Shown here one piece after another: positions 45,032-56,449 of a DNA stretch of 64,000 nucleotides. This stretch comes from Pseudomonas sp. FEN (GTDB taxonomy: Bacteria > Pseudomonadota > Gammaproteobacteria > Pseudomonadales > Pseudomonadaceae): NCBI RefSeq assembly GCF_904067045.1, contig NZ_CAJFDC010000033.1, positions 1-64,000 of the forward strand, in the 5' to 3' direction. Positions within the stretch are counted from its first letter, which is position 1. Each line of letters starts with the position of its first letter. The position numbers were made by a program, and so were the translations under genes. Under the pieces are notes generated by a model. It had not been told where the DNA came from and ran no database searches. It worked only from the letters and a program-made list of their open reading frames with translations.

Positions 45032-45745
45032 ATGGCCCAGTCGGAAACCGTTGAACGCATTCTCGATGCTGCCGAGCAATTGTTCGCGGAAAAAGGTTTC
45101 GCCGAGACCTCATTGCGGTTGATCACCAGCAAGGCGGGAGTCAATCTCGCGGCGGTGAACTACCACTTCGGCTCGAAGAAAGCCTTGATCCAGGCGGTAT
45201 TCTCGCGTTTCCTCGGACCGTTCTGTATCAGCCTCGACCGCGAGCTGGAGCGGCGCCAGGCCAAGCCCGAGGTCAAGCCCGGGCTGGAAGAGCTGCTGGA
45301 AATCCTCGTGGAGCAGGCGCTGGTGGTGCAGCCGCGCAGCGGCAACGACCTGTCGATCTTCATGCGCTTGTTGGGGCTGGCCTTCAGCCAGAGCCAGGGC
45401 CACCTGCGTCGCTACCTGGAAGACATGTACGGCAAGGTGTTCCGCCGCTACATGCTGCTGGTCAACGATGCCGCGCCGCGGATTCCTCCGATCGAACTGT
45501 TCTGGCGCGTGCACTTCATGCTCGGCGCGGCGGCGTTCAGCATGTCGGGGATCAAGGCGTTGCGGGCCATTGCCGAGACCGACTTCGGGGTCAACACCTC
45601 CATCGAGCAGGTCATGCGCCTGATGGTGCCGTTCCTGGCGGCCGGCATGCGCGCCGACAGCGGGGTGACCGACGCCAGTATGGCGGCGGCGCAGTTGCGC
45701 CCGCGCAGCAAGTCGACGTCGACGCCTGCGGTGGCCAAGGTTTAG
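45032..45745 (+). CDS. psrA: TetR-family fatty-acid-responsive regulator PsrA
   Basis: 237 aa. N-terminal TetR HTH (ETVERILDAAEQLFAEKGFA, ITSKAGVNLAAVNYHFGSKK) and a C-terminal ligand domain. PsrA senses long-chain fatty acids, represses fadBA and itself, and activates rpoS in P. aeruginosa. The ATG at 45032 has GGAG 5 nt upstream. Divergent from lexA. Matching operators lie at its own promoter and before fadB. Confidence 0.95.
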   Translation: MAQSETVERILDAAEQLFAEKGFAETSLRLITSKAGVNLAAVNYHFGSKKALIQAVFSRFLGPFCISLDRELERRQAKPEVKPGLEELLEILVEQALVVQPRSGNDLSIFMRLLGLAFSQSQGHLRRYLEDMYGKVFRRYMLLVNDAAPRIPPIELFWRVHFMLGAAAFSMSGIKALRAIAETDFGVNTSIEQVMRLMVPFLAAGMRADSGVTDASMAAAQLRPRSKSTSTPAVAKV

Positions 45746-45752
45746 GGGCTGT

Positions 45753-45782
45753 ACGAAAACGCGTCGCGCAGGCAGTTTTCGT
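45753..45782 (+). terminator. Hairpin after psrA
   Basis: ACGAAAAC ... GTTTTCGT, perfect 8-bp arms with a 14-bp loop, 7 bp after the psrA stop. No T-tract after it, so terminator function is tentative. Confidence 0.45.
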
Positions 45783-45985
45783 GCGGCACCTCACGCTACG
45801 GGTGGGCGCGCCGGCTTCGATCCGCTAAGCTTGGCGCCCATGCCTGATTTCTTTCCGCTTCAAGCCCTCCTTGCCCGTTCCCGTTTGCCTGGTGCCGTCC
45901 ATGGCAAGGTGTCGGTGTGCCTGTCCGTCGCTGGCCGGCGCGCGGGGCCGCGAGGGCAACGGGCACTTTTACCCAAGGATTCCCT

Positions 45986-46996
45986 ATGAGTACTGCCCTG
46001 CAAGGCTCCCTGATGGTGGACGTCGCCGGTACCTGGCTGACGGCTGAAGATCGCCAGTTGTTGCGCCAGCCGCAAGTCGGCGGCCTGATCATCTTTGCGC
46101 GCAATATCGAGCACCCACGCCAGGTCCGCGAGCTGAGCGCGGCCATTCGCGCCGTGCGCCCGGACCTGTTGCTGGCGGTCGACCAGGAAGGTGGGCGGGT
46201 GCAGCGCCTGCGCCAGGGCTTCGTGCGCTTGCCGGCGATGCGTGCCATTGCCGACAATCCGAATGCCGAATACCTGGCCGAGCAGTGCGGCTGGCTGATG
46301 GCCACCGAGGTCCTGGCTGTCGGCTTGGACCTCAGTTTCGCGCCAGTACTGGACCTGGACTACCAGCGCAGTGCCGTGGTCGGCAGCCGCGCCTTCGAGG
46401 GCGACCCCGCGCGCGTGGCGTTGCTGGCCGGGGCGTTTATCCGTGGGATGAACAGCGCCGGCATGGCCGCCACCGGCAAGCATTTCCCCGGCCATGGTTG
46501 GGCCGAGGCCGACTCCCATGTGGCGATTCCCACGGACGAGCGCAGCCTGGATGAAATCCGCGCCAACGACCTGCTGCCTTTTACCCGCTTGAGCCGGCAG
46601 CTTGCCGCGGTGATGCCGGCCCATGTGATCTATCCGCAGGTCGATGCGCAACCCGCCGGGTTCTCGCGCCGTTGGCTGCAGGAGATTCTGCGTGGCGAAT
46701 TGCAATTTGACGGGGTTATCTTCAGTGATGACCTGTCGATGGCCGGTGCTCATGTGGTCGGCGATGCCGCCAGTCGGATCGAGGCGGCGTTGTCCGCGGG
46801 CTGTGACATGGGCCTGGTGTGCAACGACCGGGCGGCCGCCGAACTGGCCTTGAGTGCCGCCCAGCGCCTGAAGGTCAAGCCGTCGCCGCGTATTGCGCGG
46901 ATGCGCGGCCAGGCGTTCGCCCGTACCGATTACCGCCAGGAGCCGCGTTGGCTGGTGGCTCTCGGCGCACTCAAAGATGCTCAACTGATTGACTGA
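45986..46996 (+). CDS. nagZ: Beta-N-acetylhexosaminidase NagZ
   Basis: 336 aa cytosolic family 3 glycoside hydrolase that removes GlcNAc from 1,6-anhydroMurNAc peptides in peptidoglycan recycling; in Pseudomonas its products induce AmpC. Seen: VDQEGGRVQRLR, the KHFPGHG motif with the catalytic loop His in DSHVAIP, and nucleophile Asp in FSDDLSMAGAH. The ATG at 45986 gives the family length. Confidence 0.96.
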   Translation: MSTALQGSLMVDVAGTWLTAEDRQLLRQPQVGGLIIFARNIEHPRQVRELSAAIRAVRPDLLLAVDQEGGRVQRLRQGFVRLPAMRAIADNPNAEYLAEQCGWLMATEVLAVGLDLSFAPVLDLDYQRSAVVGSRAFEGDPARVALLAGAFIRGMNSAGMAATGKHFPGHGWAEADSHVAIPTDERSLDEIRANDLLPFTRLSRQLAAVMPAHVIYPQVDAQPAGFSRRWLQEILRGELQFDGVIFSDDLSMAGAHVVGDAASRIEAALSAGCDMGLVCNDRAAAELALSAAQRLKVKPSPRIARMRGQAFARTDYRQEPRWLVALGALKDAQLID

Positions 46997-47006
46997 GGAA
47001 GCTTGC

Positions 47007-47747
47007 ATGACGGTTTACGCAATTATCGGCGGCACGGGCCTGACCCAGCTTGACGGCTTGAGCATTCGTCAGTCGTTGGCGATGGATACACCCTATGGTG
47101 CGCCCTCGGCGGATATCCAGGTCGGTGAGTACGCCGGCCGCGACGTGCTGTTCCTGGCGCGTCACGGGCATCCGCACCGTTTTCCGCCGCATCAGGTGAA
47201 TTACCGGGCCAATCTCTGGGCGCTGAAACAGGCGGGTGCCGAGGCGATCCTGGCGGTCAATGCGGTGGGCGGGATTCATGCGGCGATGGGCACCGGGCAT
47301 TTCTGCGTGCCGCATCAACTGATCGACTATACCAGCGGGCGCCAGCACACCTACTTCGCCGATGATCTGGAGCAGGTGACCCATATCGACTTCAGCTATC
47401 CCTACAGTGAAGGCTTGCGGGCACGGCTGATCGCGGCGCTGGCGGCCGAAGGCTGTGCCTACAGCAGCCATGGCGTCTACGCCTGCACCCAGGGGCCGCG
47501 CCTGGAGACCGTGGCCGAGATCGCCCGGTTGGAACGCGACGGCTGCGATATCGTCGGCATGACCGGCATGCCGGAAGCCGCGCTGGCTCGCGAGCTGGAG
47601 CTGGAGTATGCCTGTCTGGCGCTGGTGGTGAACCCGGCGGCGGGCAAGTCGACGGCGGTGATTACCATGGCCGAGATCGAGCAGGCCTTACATGACGGCA
47701 TGGGGCAGGTGAAATCGACCCTGGCGCGGGTGCTGGCAGCAGTGTAA
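47007..47747 (+). CDS. S-methyl-5'-thioinosine phosphorylase
   Basis: 246 aa purine phosphorylase of the MTAP/PNP family. Motifs: YAIIGGTGLTQLDGL, phosphate-binding RHGHPHRFPPHQVNY, NAVGGIH, QGPRLETVAEI and GMTGMPEAALARELE. Where MTA phosphorylases carry Asp residues for the 6-amino group, this protein reads VNPAAGKS, an Asn as in 6-oxopurine enzymes. That fits methylthioinosine, as shown for P. aeruginosa PA3004. The gene starts 10 bp after nagZ, probably one transcript. Confidence 0.9.
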   Translation: MTVYAIIGGTGLTQLDGLSIRQSLAMDTPYGAPSADIQVGEYAGRDVLFLARHGHPHRFPPHQVNYRANLWALKQAGAEAILAVNAVGGIHAAMGTGHFCVPHQLIDYTSGRQHTYFADDLEQVTHIDFSYPYSEGLRARLIAALAAEGCAYSSHGVYACTQGPRLETVAEIARLERDGCDIVGMTGMPEAALARELELEYACLALVVNPAAGKSTAVITMAEIEQALHDGMGQVKSTLARVLAAV

Positions 47748-47776
47748 TGGCGGAGCGGGGCCTCTGTGTGGATTCA

Positions 47777-47840
47777 TCCGCGAAGAGGCCCTTGAGGTCG
47801 TCAAAAGCTTCGCTGCGCTGCGGCGCCCCGACAAGCCGGC
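47777..47840. repeat. Dispersed REP-like repeat, second copy
   Basis: Shares CGCGAAGAGGCCC, CAAAAGCTTCGC and CCGACAAG with the reverse complement of 8537-8600. It separates the convergent phosphorylase and helicase genes. Confidence 0.65.
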
Positions 47841-47847
47841 TCTGGGC

Positions 47848-50553
<2,706 letters not shown>

Positions 50554-50560
50554 CGGGCTT

Positions 50561-51127
50561 TCACTGATCGAGGTTCTGTGGCGGCGCTTCGCGTTTCGAT
50601 GCGGCGAATGAGGTCACCTTGAGCAGCAGGGCCAGGTGGCCGGCGTCGAGGAAGTTGAGTTGACCATTCTTGGTCTGGCTGGTCTGGTTCAGGCGTTCGC
50701 TGGCGCTGACCACGCCGTTGTTGTCGAACTGGTTGACCCAGAACTGCGCTTGCACGTCGGTGAAGCGCTTAAGGGTGAAACTCAGCGTGCCTTCTACCGG
50801 GAACTGGCCGAATTGCTCCTGGCCGGCAGTGATCGACACCAGGCTCGGCTGATCGCTCAGGGTCTGTTGCCAGGCCTTGTGCAGCAATACCGTGTAGTTG
50901 CCGCTGGCTTCCAGCTTGGCGGTCATCTCGTTGAGGCTGGGGGTGCGCTCCTGGTCGGCGCTGACCGGCTTGGCGCCCTTGGCCCAATCCTCGGGCGCGG
51001 GTTGGCTCTGGAAGGGTTGCTCCAGGTTCTGCCGGATCAGGATCATTTCGATCTGATACAGCTCGTCGGCCAGTGCCGCGGGGGCGATCAGGGTCAACAA
51101 CAGGGCCAGTGAGGGGATCAGGCGCAT
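50561..51127 (-). CDS. CsiV-family secreted protein
   Basis: 188 aa periplasmic protein with a signal peptide (MRLIPSLALLLTLIAPAALA). The mature part contains YQIEMILIRQNLEQPFQSQP and LSFTLKRFTDVQAQFWV, matching the CsiV family (peptidoglycan-binding in Vibrio, needed for c-di-GMP-independent growth control near mfd in several genera). The helicase gene follows 7 bp downstream and mfd ends 10 bp upstream, so transcription is probably shared. Confidence 0.78.
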   Translation of the reverse strand: MRLIPSLALLLTLIAPAALADELYQIEMILIRQNLEQPFQSQPAPEDWAKGAKPVSADQERTPSLNEMTAKLEASGNYTVLLHKAWQQTLSDQPSLVSITAGQEQFGQFPVEGTLSFTLKRFTDVQAQFWVNQFDNNGVVSASERLNQTSQTKNGQLNFLDAGHLALLLKVTSFAASKREAPPQNLDQ

Positions 51128-51137
51128 ACGGCGTCCT

Positions 51138-54100
51138 TCAGGCAGATTTCGGGGTGAGGCGCTCGAACAGCGCCTCCAGTGTGTTGAAGCGTTCTTCGGC
51201 GCGTTCCATCGGTACCATGAACTTGAACACGGTGGCGCCTTCGAATTTGTAGCGGTTGGGCTGGCCCTGGATCAGCTTGATCAGCGACAGCGGATCGACC
51301 GGGGTGTCCGCGGCGAACTCGATGCGGCCGCCTTGCGGCCCGCCGTCGACCTTCTTGATCCCCAACTGCTCGGCTTGCAACTTGAGCAGGGTCAGGCGCA
51401 CCAGGTTCTTGGTCGGGTCCGGCAGCAGGCCGAAACGGTCGATCATTTCCACTTGCAGGTCCTTGAGGCCCTCTTCGTCGGTTGCCGAGGCGATGCGTTT
51501 GTAGAGAATCAGGCGCGCGTGGACATCCGGCAGGTAGTCTTCGGGAATCAGCGCCGGCAGGCGCAGGTTGATTTCCGGACCGCCGCCCAGGGGCTGGTCG
51601 AGATTGGGTTGCTCGCCCTTGCGAATCGCCTTGACCGCCCGTTCGAGCATTTCCATGTACAGGGTGAAACCCACTGCCTGGATCTGTCCGCTCTGGCCGT
51701 CGCCGAGCAGTTCGCCGGCGCCACGGATTTCCAGGTCGTTGGTGGCGAGCACGAAGCCGGCGCCGAGGTCCTGGGTATTGGCGATGGCCTCCAGGCGCTT
51801 TTCCGCGTCGGGAGTGATCTGCTGGCGACCCGGGGTCAGCAGGTAGGCATAGGCCTGGTGGTGACTGCGTCCGACCCGGCCGCGCAACTGGTGCAATTGG
51901 GCCAGGCCGAACTTGTCGGCGCGCTCGATGATGATGGTGTTGGCGCTCGGCACGTCGATGCCGGTCTCGATGATGGTCGAGGCGATCAGCACGTTGAAGC
52001 GCTTGTGGTAGAAGTCGCTCATCACCTGTTCGAGGTCGCGCTCGCGCATCTGCCCGTGGCCAATGCCGATGCGCGCTTCTGGCACCAGTTCGGCGAGGTC
52101 GGCGGCGCATTTCTCGATGGTCTTGACATCGTTGTGCAGGTAGTAGACCTGGCCGCCACGCAGCAGCTCGCGCAGCAGGGCTTCCTTGACCGTGCTCTTG
52201 TTCTGCTCCATGACGAAGGTGCGTACCGACAACCGGCGCGCCGGTGGGGTAGCGATGATCGACAGGTCGCGCATGCCCGACACCGCCATGTTCAGCGTGC
52301 GCGGAATCGGCGTGGCGGTCAGGGTGAGGATATCGACTTCGCTGCGCAGGGCCTTGAGCTGTTCTTTCTGGCGCACGCCGAAACGGTGTTCTTCGTCGAT
52401 GATGACCAGGCCCAGGTTCTTGATCTTCACATCGTCCTGCAGCAGCTTGTGGGTGCCGATGACGATATCGATCTTGCCTTCGGCGAGGTCGGCCACCGCC
52501 GCGTTCACTTCCTTGGCGGACTTGAAGCGGCTCATCACTTCCACGCTTACCGGCCAGTCGGCGAAGCGATCACGAAAGCTGTTGTAGTGCTGCTGGGCGA
52601 GCAGGGTGGTGGGCACCAGGATCGCCACCTGCTTGCCGCCGTGGACCGCGATAAAGGCCGCGCGCATGGCCACTTCGGTCTTGCCGAAGCCGACATCGCC
52701 GCAGACCAGGCGGTCCATCGGCTTGGGCGCGAGCATGTCGGCGCGCACCGCTTCGATGGTGGTCTGCTGGTCCGGGGTCTCCTCGAACGGGAAGCCGGCG
52801 CTGAACGTCGCGTAGTCGGCTTTCGGATCGGCAAACGCATAGCCTTCGCGGGCGGCGCGACGGGCGTAGATGTCGAGCAGTTCGGCGGCCACGTCGCGCA
52901 CCTGTTCGGCGGCCTTGCGCTTGGCTTTCTGCCAGGTTTCCGAGCCCAGGCGGTGCAGCGGGGCGAGGGCGTCGTCGCTGCCGGTGTAGCGGGCAATCAG
53001 GTGCAGGTTGGCCACCGGCACATAGAGTTTGGCGCCCTCGGCGTAGGCCAGGGTGAGGAATTCGGCGGCCTGGTTGTCGATCTCCAGGGTCGCCAGGCCC
53101 AGGTAGCGGCCGACCCCGTGGTCGATATGCACCACCGGCGCGCCCTCACGCAGTTCGGTGAGGTTCTTGATCACCGCGTCGTTGTTGGCGTCGGCACGTT
53201 TTTCCCGGCGTCGGCGCTGCATCACGCGTTGACCGAACAGCGGGCTTTCGGCAATCAGCGCCAAGGCCGGATCGTCCAGCACCAGACCTTCGTCCAACGG
53301 GGCGATGGTGATTGCCAGGCGTTCCTTGCCGGCGATGAAGTCCGGCCAGCTGTCGACGGTTTTCGGGCGCAGCTTCAGGCGTTCGAGCAGCTCCAGCAGC
53401 ACTTCCCGGCGACCCGCGGATTCGGCGGTGAACAGCACGCGGCCGGGGAACTGTTCGAGGAACCCGGAGAGTGCCGCCAGCGGTTGGTTGGCCTTGGCCT
53501 CGATCGCCAGGTTCGGCAGCTCGCGGGCGGCGAAGCGTTCGCGGCCGACGCCGGTTTCCACATCCTGCTGGCTGGCGACGACCCGCGGCCAGTTTTTCAG
53601 GCGGGCGAAGCAGTCTTCCACCGGCAGGAACAGTTCGGCCGGCGGTAGCAGCGGTCGGGTCGGGTCGACGCGACGTTCCTCGTAACGATTGCGCACGTCG
53701 TTCCAGAAATTCTCCGCCGCCTGTTCGATACCCGGCAGGGAGAACACCTGGGTATCCTGGGGCAGGTAGTCGAACAGGGTCGAGGTTTCCTCGAAGAACA
53801 GCGGCAGGTAGTACTCGATACCGGCGGGGGTAATCCCGCTGTTCAGGTCCTGGAAGATCGGGCAGCGGCGGAAGTCGACGTCGAAGCGTTCGCGAAAACG
53901 CGCCTTGAAGCGGGTCACTGCTTCTTTCTGTAGTGGAAACTCCTTGGCCGGGAGCAGGCGCACCGAGTCGACCTTGTCGATGGAACGCTGGTTTTCCGGA
54001 TCGAAGGTGCGCAGCGTCTCGATTTCGTCGTCGAACAGGTCGATGCGGTACGGCAGCTTGCTGCCCATCGGGAACAGGTCGATCAGGGCGCCACGCACGG

Positions 54101-54587
54101 CGAACTCGCCATGTTCGTAGACCGTGTCGACACAGCGGTAACCCGTGGCCTCGAGCCGGGTACGCATCTGCTCCACATCCAGTTTCTGGCCGATATCCAG
54201 CACCAGGCTGCTGCCCAGCAGGAACTGGGTCGGGGCCAGGCGGTGCAGGGCGGTGGTGATCGGTACCACCAGGACGCCATGCGCCAGCTCCGGCAGGCGA
54301 TAAAGGCTGGCGATGCGCTGGGAAATAATGTCCTGGTGCGGTGAAAACAGGTCATAGGGCAGCGTTTCCCAGTCCGGGAAATGCAGCACCGGCAGGTCCG
54401 GGGCGAAGAAGCTCAGCTCCTGTTCCAGCCGTTCGGCGCTTTGGCTGTCGGCGGTCAGCAGCAGGGTGAAGCGCTTGGCAGCGCTGGCAGCCTCGGCAAT
54501 GGCCAGGCTCAGGGCGGCGCCGGGGAGATTGCCCCAGTGCTGTTTACCTGCCGCGGCAGGGAGTAACGGTAGACGCAGAACGGGCAC
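51138..54587 (-). CDS. mfd: Transcription-repair coupling factor Mfd
   Basis: 1149 aa. The N-terminal UvrB-like damage-recognition module, the RNA-polymerase-interacting domain (around HIDHGVGRYLGLATLEIDN) and a RecG-like translocase follow in order: Walker A GDVGFGKTEVAMRAAFIAV, DEEH box VIIDEEHRFGV, SAT-like TLTATPIPRTL. The C-terminal TRCF domain is present (LVDVHARL-like region). It removes stalled RNA polymerase and recruits UvrA. It starts at GTG 54587, giving MPVLRLPLLPAAAGKQHW. Confidence 0.97.
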   Translation of the reverse strand: MPVLRLPLLPAAAGKQHWGNLPGAALSLAIAEAASAAKRFTLLLTADSQSAERLEQELSFFAPDLPVLHFPDWETLPYDLFSPHQDIISQRIASLYRLPELAHGVLVVPITTALHRLAPTQFLLGSSLVLDIGQKLDVEQMRTRLEATGYRCVDTVYEHGEFAVRGALIDLFPMGSKLPYRIDLFDDEIETLRTFDPENQRSIDKVDSVRLLPAKEFPLQKEAVTRFKARFRERFDVDFRRCPIFQDLNSGITPAGIEYYLPLFFEETSTLFDYLPQDTQVFSLPGIEQAAENFWNDVRNRYEERRVDPTRPLLPPAELFLPVEDCFARLKNWPRVVASQQDVETGVGRERFAARELPNLAIEAKANQPLAALSGFLEQFPGRVLFTAESAGRREVLLELLERLKLRPKTVDSWPDFIAGKERLAITIAPLDEGLVLDDPALALIAESPLFGQRVMQRRRREKRADANNDAVIKNLTELREGAPVVHIDHGVGRYLGLATLEIDNQAAEFLTLAYAEGAKLYVPVANLHLIARYTGSDDALAPLHRLGSETWQKAKRKAAEQVRDVAAELLDIYARRAAREGYAFADPKADYATFSAGFPFEETPDQQTTIEAVRADMLAPKPMDRLVCGDVGFGKTEVAMRAAFIAVHGGKQVAILVPTTLLAQQHYNSFRDRFADWPVSVEVMSRFKSAKEVNAAVADLAEGKIDIVIGTHKLLQDDVKIKNLGLVIIDEEHRFGVRQKEQLKALRSEVDILTLTATPIPRTLNMAVSGMRDLSIIATPPARRLSVRTFVMEQNKSTVKEALLRELLRGGQVYYLHNDVKTIEKCAADLAELVPEARIGIGHGQMRERDLEQVMSDFYHKRFNVLIASTIIETGIDVPSANTIIIERADKFGLAQLHQLRGRVGRSHHQAYAYLLTPGRQQITPDAEKRLEAIANTQDLGAGFVLATNDLEIRGAGELLGDGQSGQIQAVGFTLYMEMLERAVKAIRKGEQPNLDQPLGGGPEINLRLPALIPEDYLPDVHARLILYKRIASATDEEGLKDLQVEMIDRFGLLPDPTKNLVRLTLLKLQAEQLGIKKVDGGPQGGRIEFAADTPVDPLSLIKLIQGQPNRYKFEGATVFKFMVPMERAEERFNTLEALFERLTPKSA

Positions 54588-54953
54588 GGAAGGTTGAGCT
54601 CCAAGCGTTGCGACAAAGTCGGTAATTGTAACGGTCCCGGGTGCCGCCTGTCAGTTGCAGACTGTTTCTATTACGCATCGGGGGAAATGTAGTGGCTATG
54701 ACAATAAATAGCGCTTTTCGGCGCGAAATGTAGTGCCATATTGGGCATATTTTTTGAAGGGTTACAGACAAGTCGTCGGCGATCGGCAAATTCCCATCCT
54801 GCTGCAGCCCGCGTATTTGCTGGGCTTGCGCGAGGGGTTATTTTTTGAAAAGGGTTTTTGTTGGCGGATGCACGACAGGCGCGCATTGCTCGCAGGGCCA
54901 CTCGGCGGCATAATGTAGCCCCTTTTTTCAGCCCCTACATGTGGAAGGTTCCC
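54588..54953. promoter_or_regulatory. Divergent mfd-gap control region
   Basis: 366 bp. GAAATGTAGTG occurs twice, at 54684-54694 and 54725-54735, exactly 41 bp apart (about four helical turns). A gap promoter candidate lies at 54886-54914. No open frame with coding support. Confidence 0.6.
54886..54914 (+). promoter_or_regulatory. Probable gap promoter
   Basis: TTGCTC (54886-54891), 17-bp spacer, CATAAT (54909-54914), 40 bp before the start codon. Confidence 0.55.
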
Positions 54954-56402
54954 GTGACTCAGAAGCCCGACCAGTGTCTTGGTGAGTGGATTGATCGTGA
55001 AGCGCTTGCAGAAGCGATGATCCCGCTTATCGGTCAGCTCTACCGCAATAACAATGTGGTGAGTTCGATCTATGGCCGCAGTCTGATCAACCAGTCTGTC
55101 ATCGCGATTCTCAAGGCTCACCGCTTTGCTCGCCATCGTCAGAACGATGATGTCGAACTGTCCGTCCACGAGACTTTCCCGCTGCTCAAGGCGATGAGCG
55201 AGCTCAAGCTGGGGGCCGCTTCGGTGGACCTGGGCAAGCTGGCCGTGAAATTCAAGGCGCAAGGCAATGGCCGCAGCGCCGAGCAGTTCGTTCGTGAAGA
55301 GCTGGCCGATGTGGTCGGTCAGCAGAACGCTTCCGGTCGCAAGGGCACCGACGTGGTGCTCTACGGTTTCGGTCGTATCGGTCGCCTGTTGGCCCGTATC
55401 CTGATCGAGAAAACCGGTGGCGGCGATGGCCTGCGCCTGCGCGCCATCGTCGTGCGCAAAGGCGCCGAGAACGACCTGATCAAGCGCGCCAGCCTGCTGC
55501 GTCGTGACTCGGTGCACGGTTCCTTCAACGGCACCATCACCATCGACGAAGAAAACAACACCATCACCGCCAACGGTAACCTGATCCAGGTGATCTACGC
55601 GAAAAACCCGGCCGAGGTGGACTACACTCAGTACGGCATCAAGAACGCCCTGCTGGTGGACAACACCGGTGTCTGGCGTGACGCCGACGGCCTGGGCCAG
55701 CACCTGGTCTGCCCGGGTATCGACCGCGTGGTGCTGACCGCGCCGGGCAAGGGCAAGCTGAAGAACATCGTGCACGGTATCAACCACGGCGAAATCACCG
55801 CCGAGGACAAGATCGTTTCCGCGGCGTCCTGCACCACCAACGCCATCGTGCCGGTGCTCAAGGCTGTCAACGACAAGTTCGGCATCCTCAACGGTCACGT
55901 TGAAACGGTTCACTCGTACACCAACGACCAGAACCTGATCGACAACTTCCACAAGGGCAATCGCCGTGGCCGCGCCGCCGCGCTGAACATGGTGATCACC
56001 GAGACCGGTGCCGCCACCGCCGCGGCCAAGGCCCTGCCTGAGTTGGCCGGCAAGCTGACCGGTAACGCGATCCGGGTGCCGACGCCGAACGTGTCGATGG
56101 CCATTCTCAACCTGAACCTCGAGAAAGCCACTACTCGCGAAGAGATGAACGAGTACCTGCGCTACATGGCGCTGCACTCGGATTTGCACAAGCAGATCGA
56201 CTTCGTCAACTCCCAGGAAGTGGTGTCCACCGACTTCGTTGGTTCGCGCCACGCCGGTGTGGTCGACGCCGAGGCGACCATCTGCAATGACAACCGCGTT
56301 GTGCTGTACGTCTGGTACGACAACGAGTTTGGTTACAGCTGCCAGGTGGTCCGTGTGATGGAAGACATGGCCGGGGTCAACCCGCCTGCGTTCCCGCGCT
56401 AA
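54954..56402 (+). CDS. Glyceraldehyde-3-phosphate dehydrogenase, long form
   Basis: 482 aa, longer than the ~335 aa classical enzyme because of an N-terminal helical extension of ~120 residues (GEWIDREALAEAMIPLIGQL, KAHRFARHRQNDDVELSV). The NAD-binding domain begins at LYGFGRIGRLLARIL, and the catalytic Cys lies in AASCTTNAIVPVLKAVND, followed by HSYTNDQNLID. It catalyses NAD(P)-linked oxidation of glyceraldehyde 3-phosphate or its reverse. The GTG at 54954 has GGAAGG 6 nt upstream; an in-frame ATG at 54939 without ribosome site would add five residues. A 460-487 aa homologue follows mfd in other pseudomonads. Confidence 0.93.
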   Translation: MTQKPDQCLGEWIDREALAEAMIPLIGQLYRNNNVVSSIYGRSLINQSVIAILKAHRFARHRQNDDVELSVHETFPLLKAMSELKLGAASVDLGKLAVKFKAQGNGRSAEQFVREELADVVGQQNASGRKGTDVVLYGFGRIGRLLARILIEKTGGGDGLRLRAIVVRKGAENDLIKRASLLRRDSVHGSFNGTITIDEENNTITANGNLIQVIYAKNPAEVDYTQYGIKNALLVDNTGVWRDADGLGQHLVCPGIDRVVLTAPGKGKLKNIVHGINHGEITAEDKIVSAASCTTNAIVPVLKAVNDKFGILNGHVETVHSYTNDQNLIDNFHKGNRRGRAAALNMVITETGAATAAAKALPELAGKLTGNAIRVPTPNVSMAILNLNLEKATTREEMNEYLRYMALHSDLHKQIDFVNSQEVVSTDFVGSRHAGVVDAEATICNDNRVVLYVWYDNEFGYSCQVVRVMEDMAGVNPPAFPR

Positions 56403-56417
56403 GCACTCGCCGTATAT

Positions 56418-56449
56418 GAAAAACGCCCCGACTTGTCGGGGCGTTTTTC
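56418..56449 (+). terminator. Rho-independent terminator after gap
   Basis: GAAAAACGCCCCGAC-TT-GTCGGGGCGTTTTTC, a perfect stem with A/T tracts on both sides, 16 bp after the stop. Confidence 0.95.

Noticed and set aside
45746..45985. Insertion-sequence end after psrA
   Set aside because: ACGAAAAC/GTTTTCGT looked like a terminal repeat, but no transposase or target duplication is present; better read as a hairpin.
51333..53648. 771-codon open frame antisense to mfd
   Set aside because: Lies wholly opposite mfd, lacks family motifs and has the His/Gln/Val bias of antisense frames in GC-rich genes.
54684..54735. HexR-type operator at gap
   Set aside because: Looked for TTGT-N8-ACAA; only a one-mismatch TAGT-N7-ACAA was found, too weak to call.
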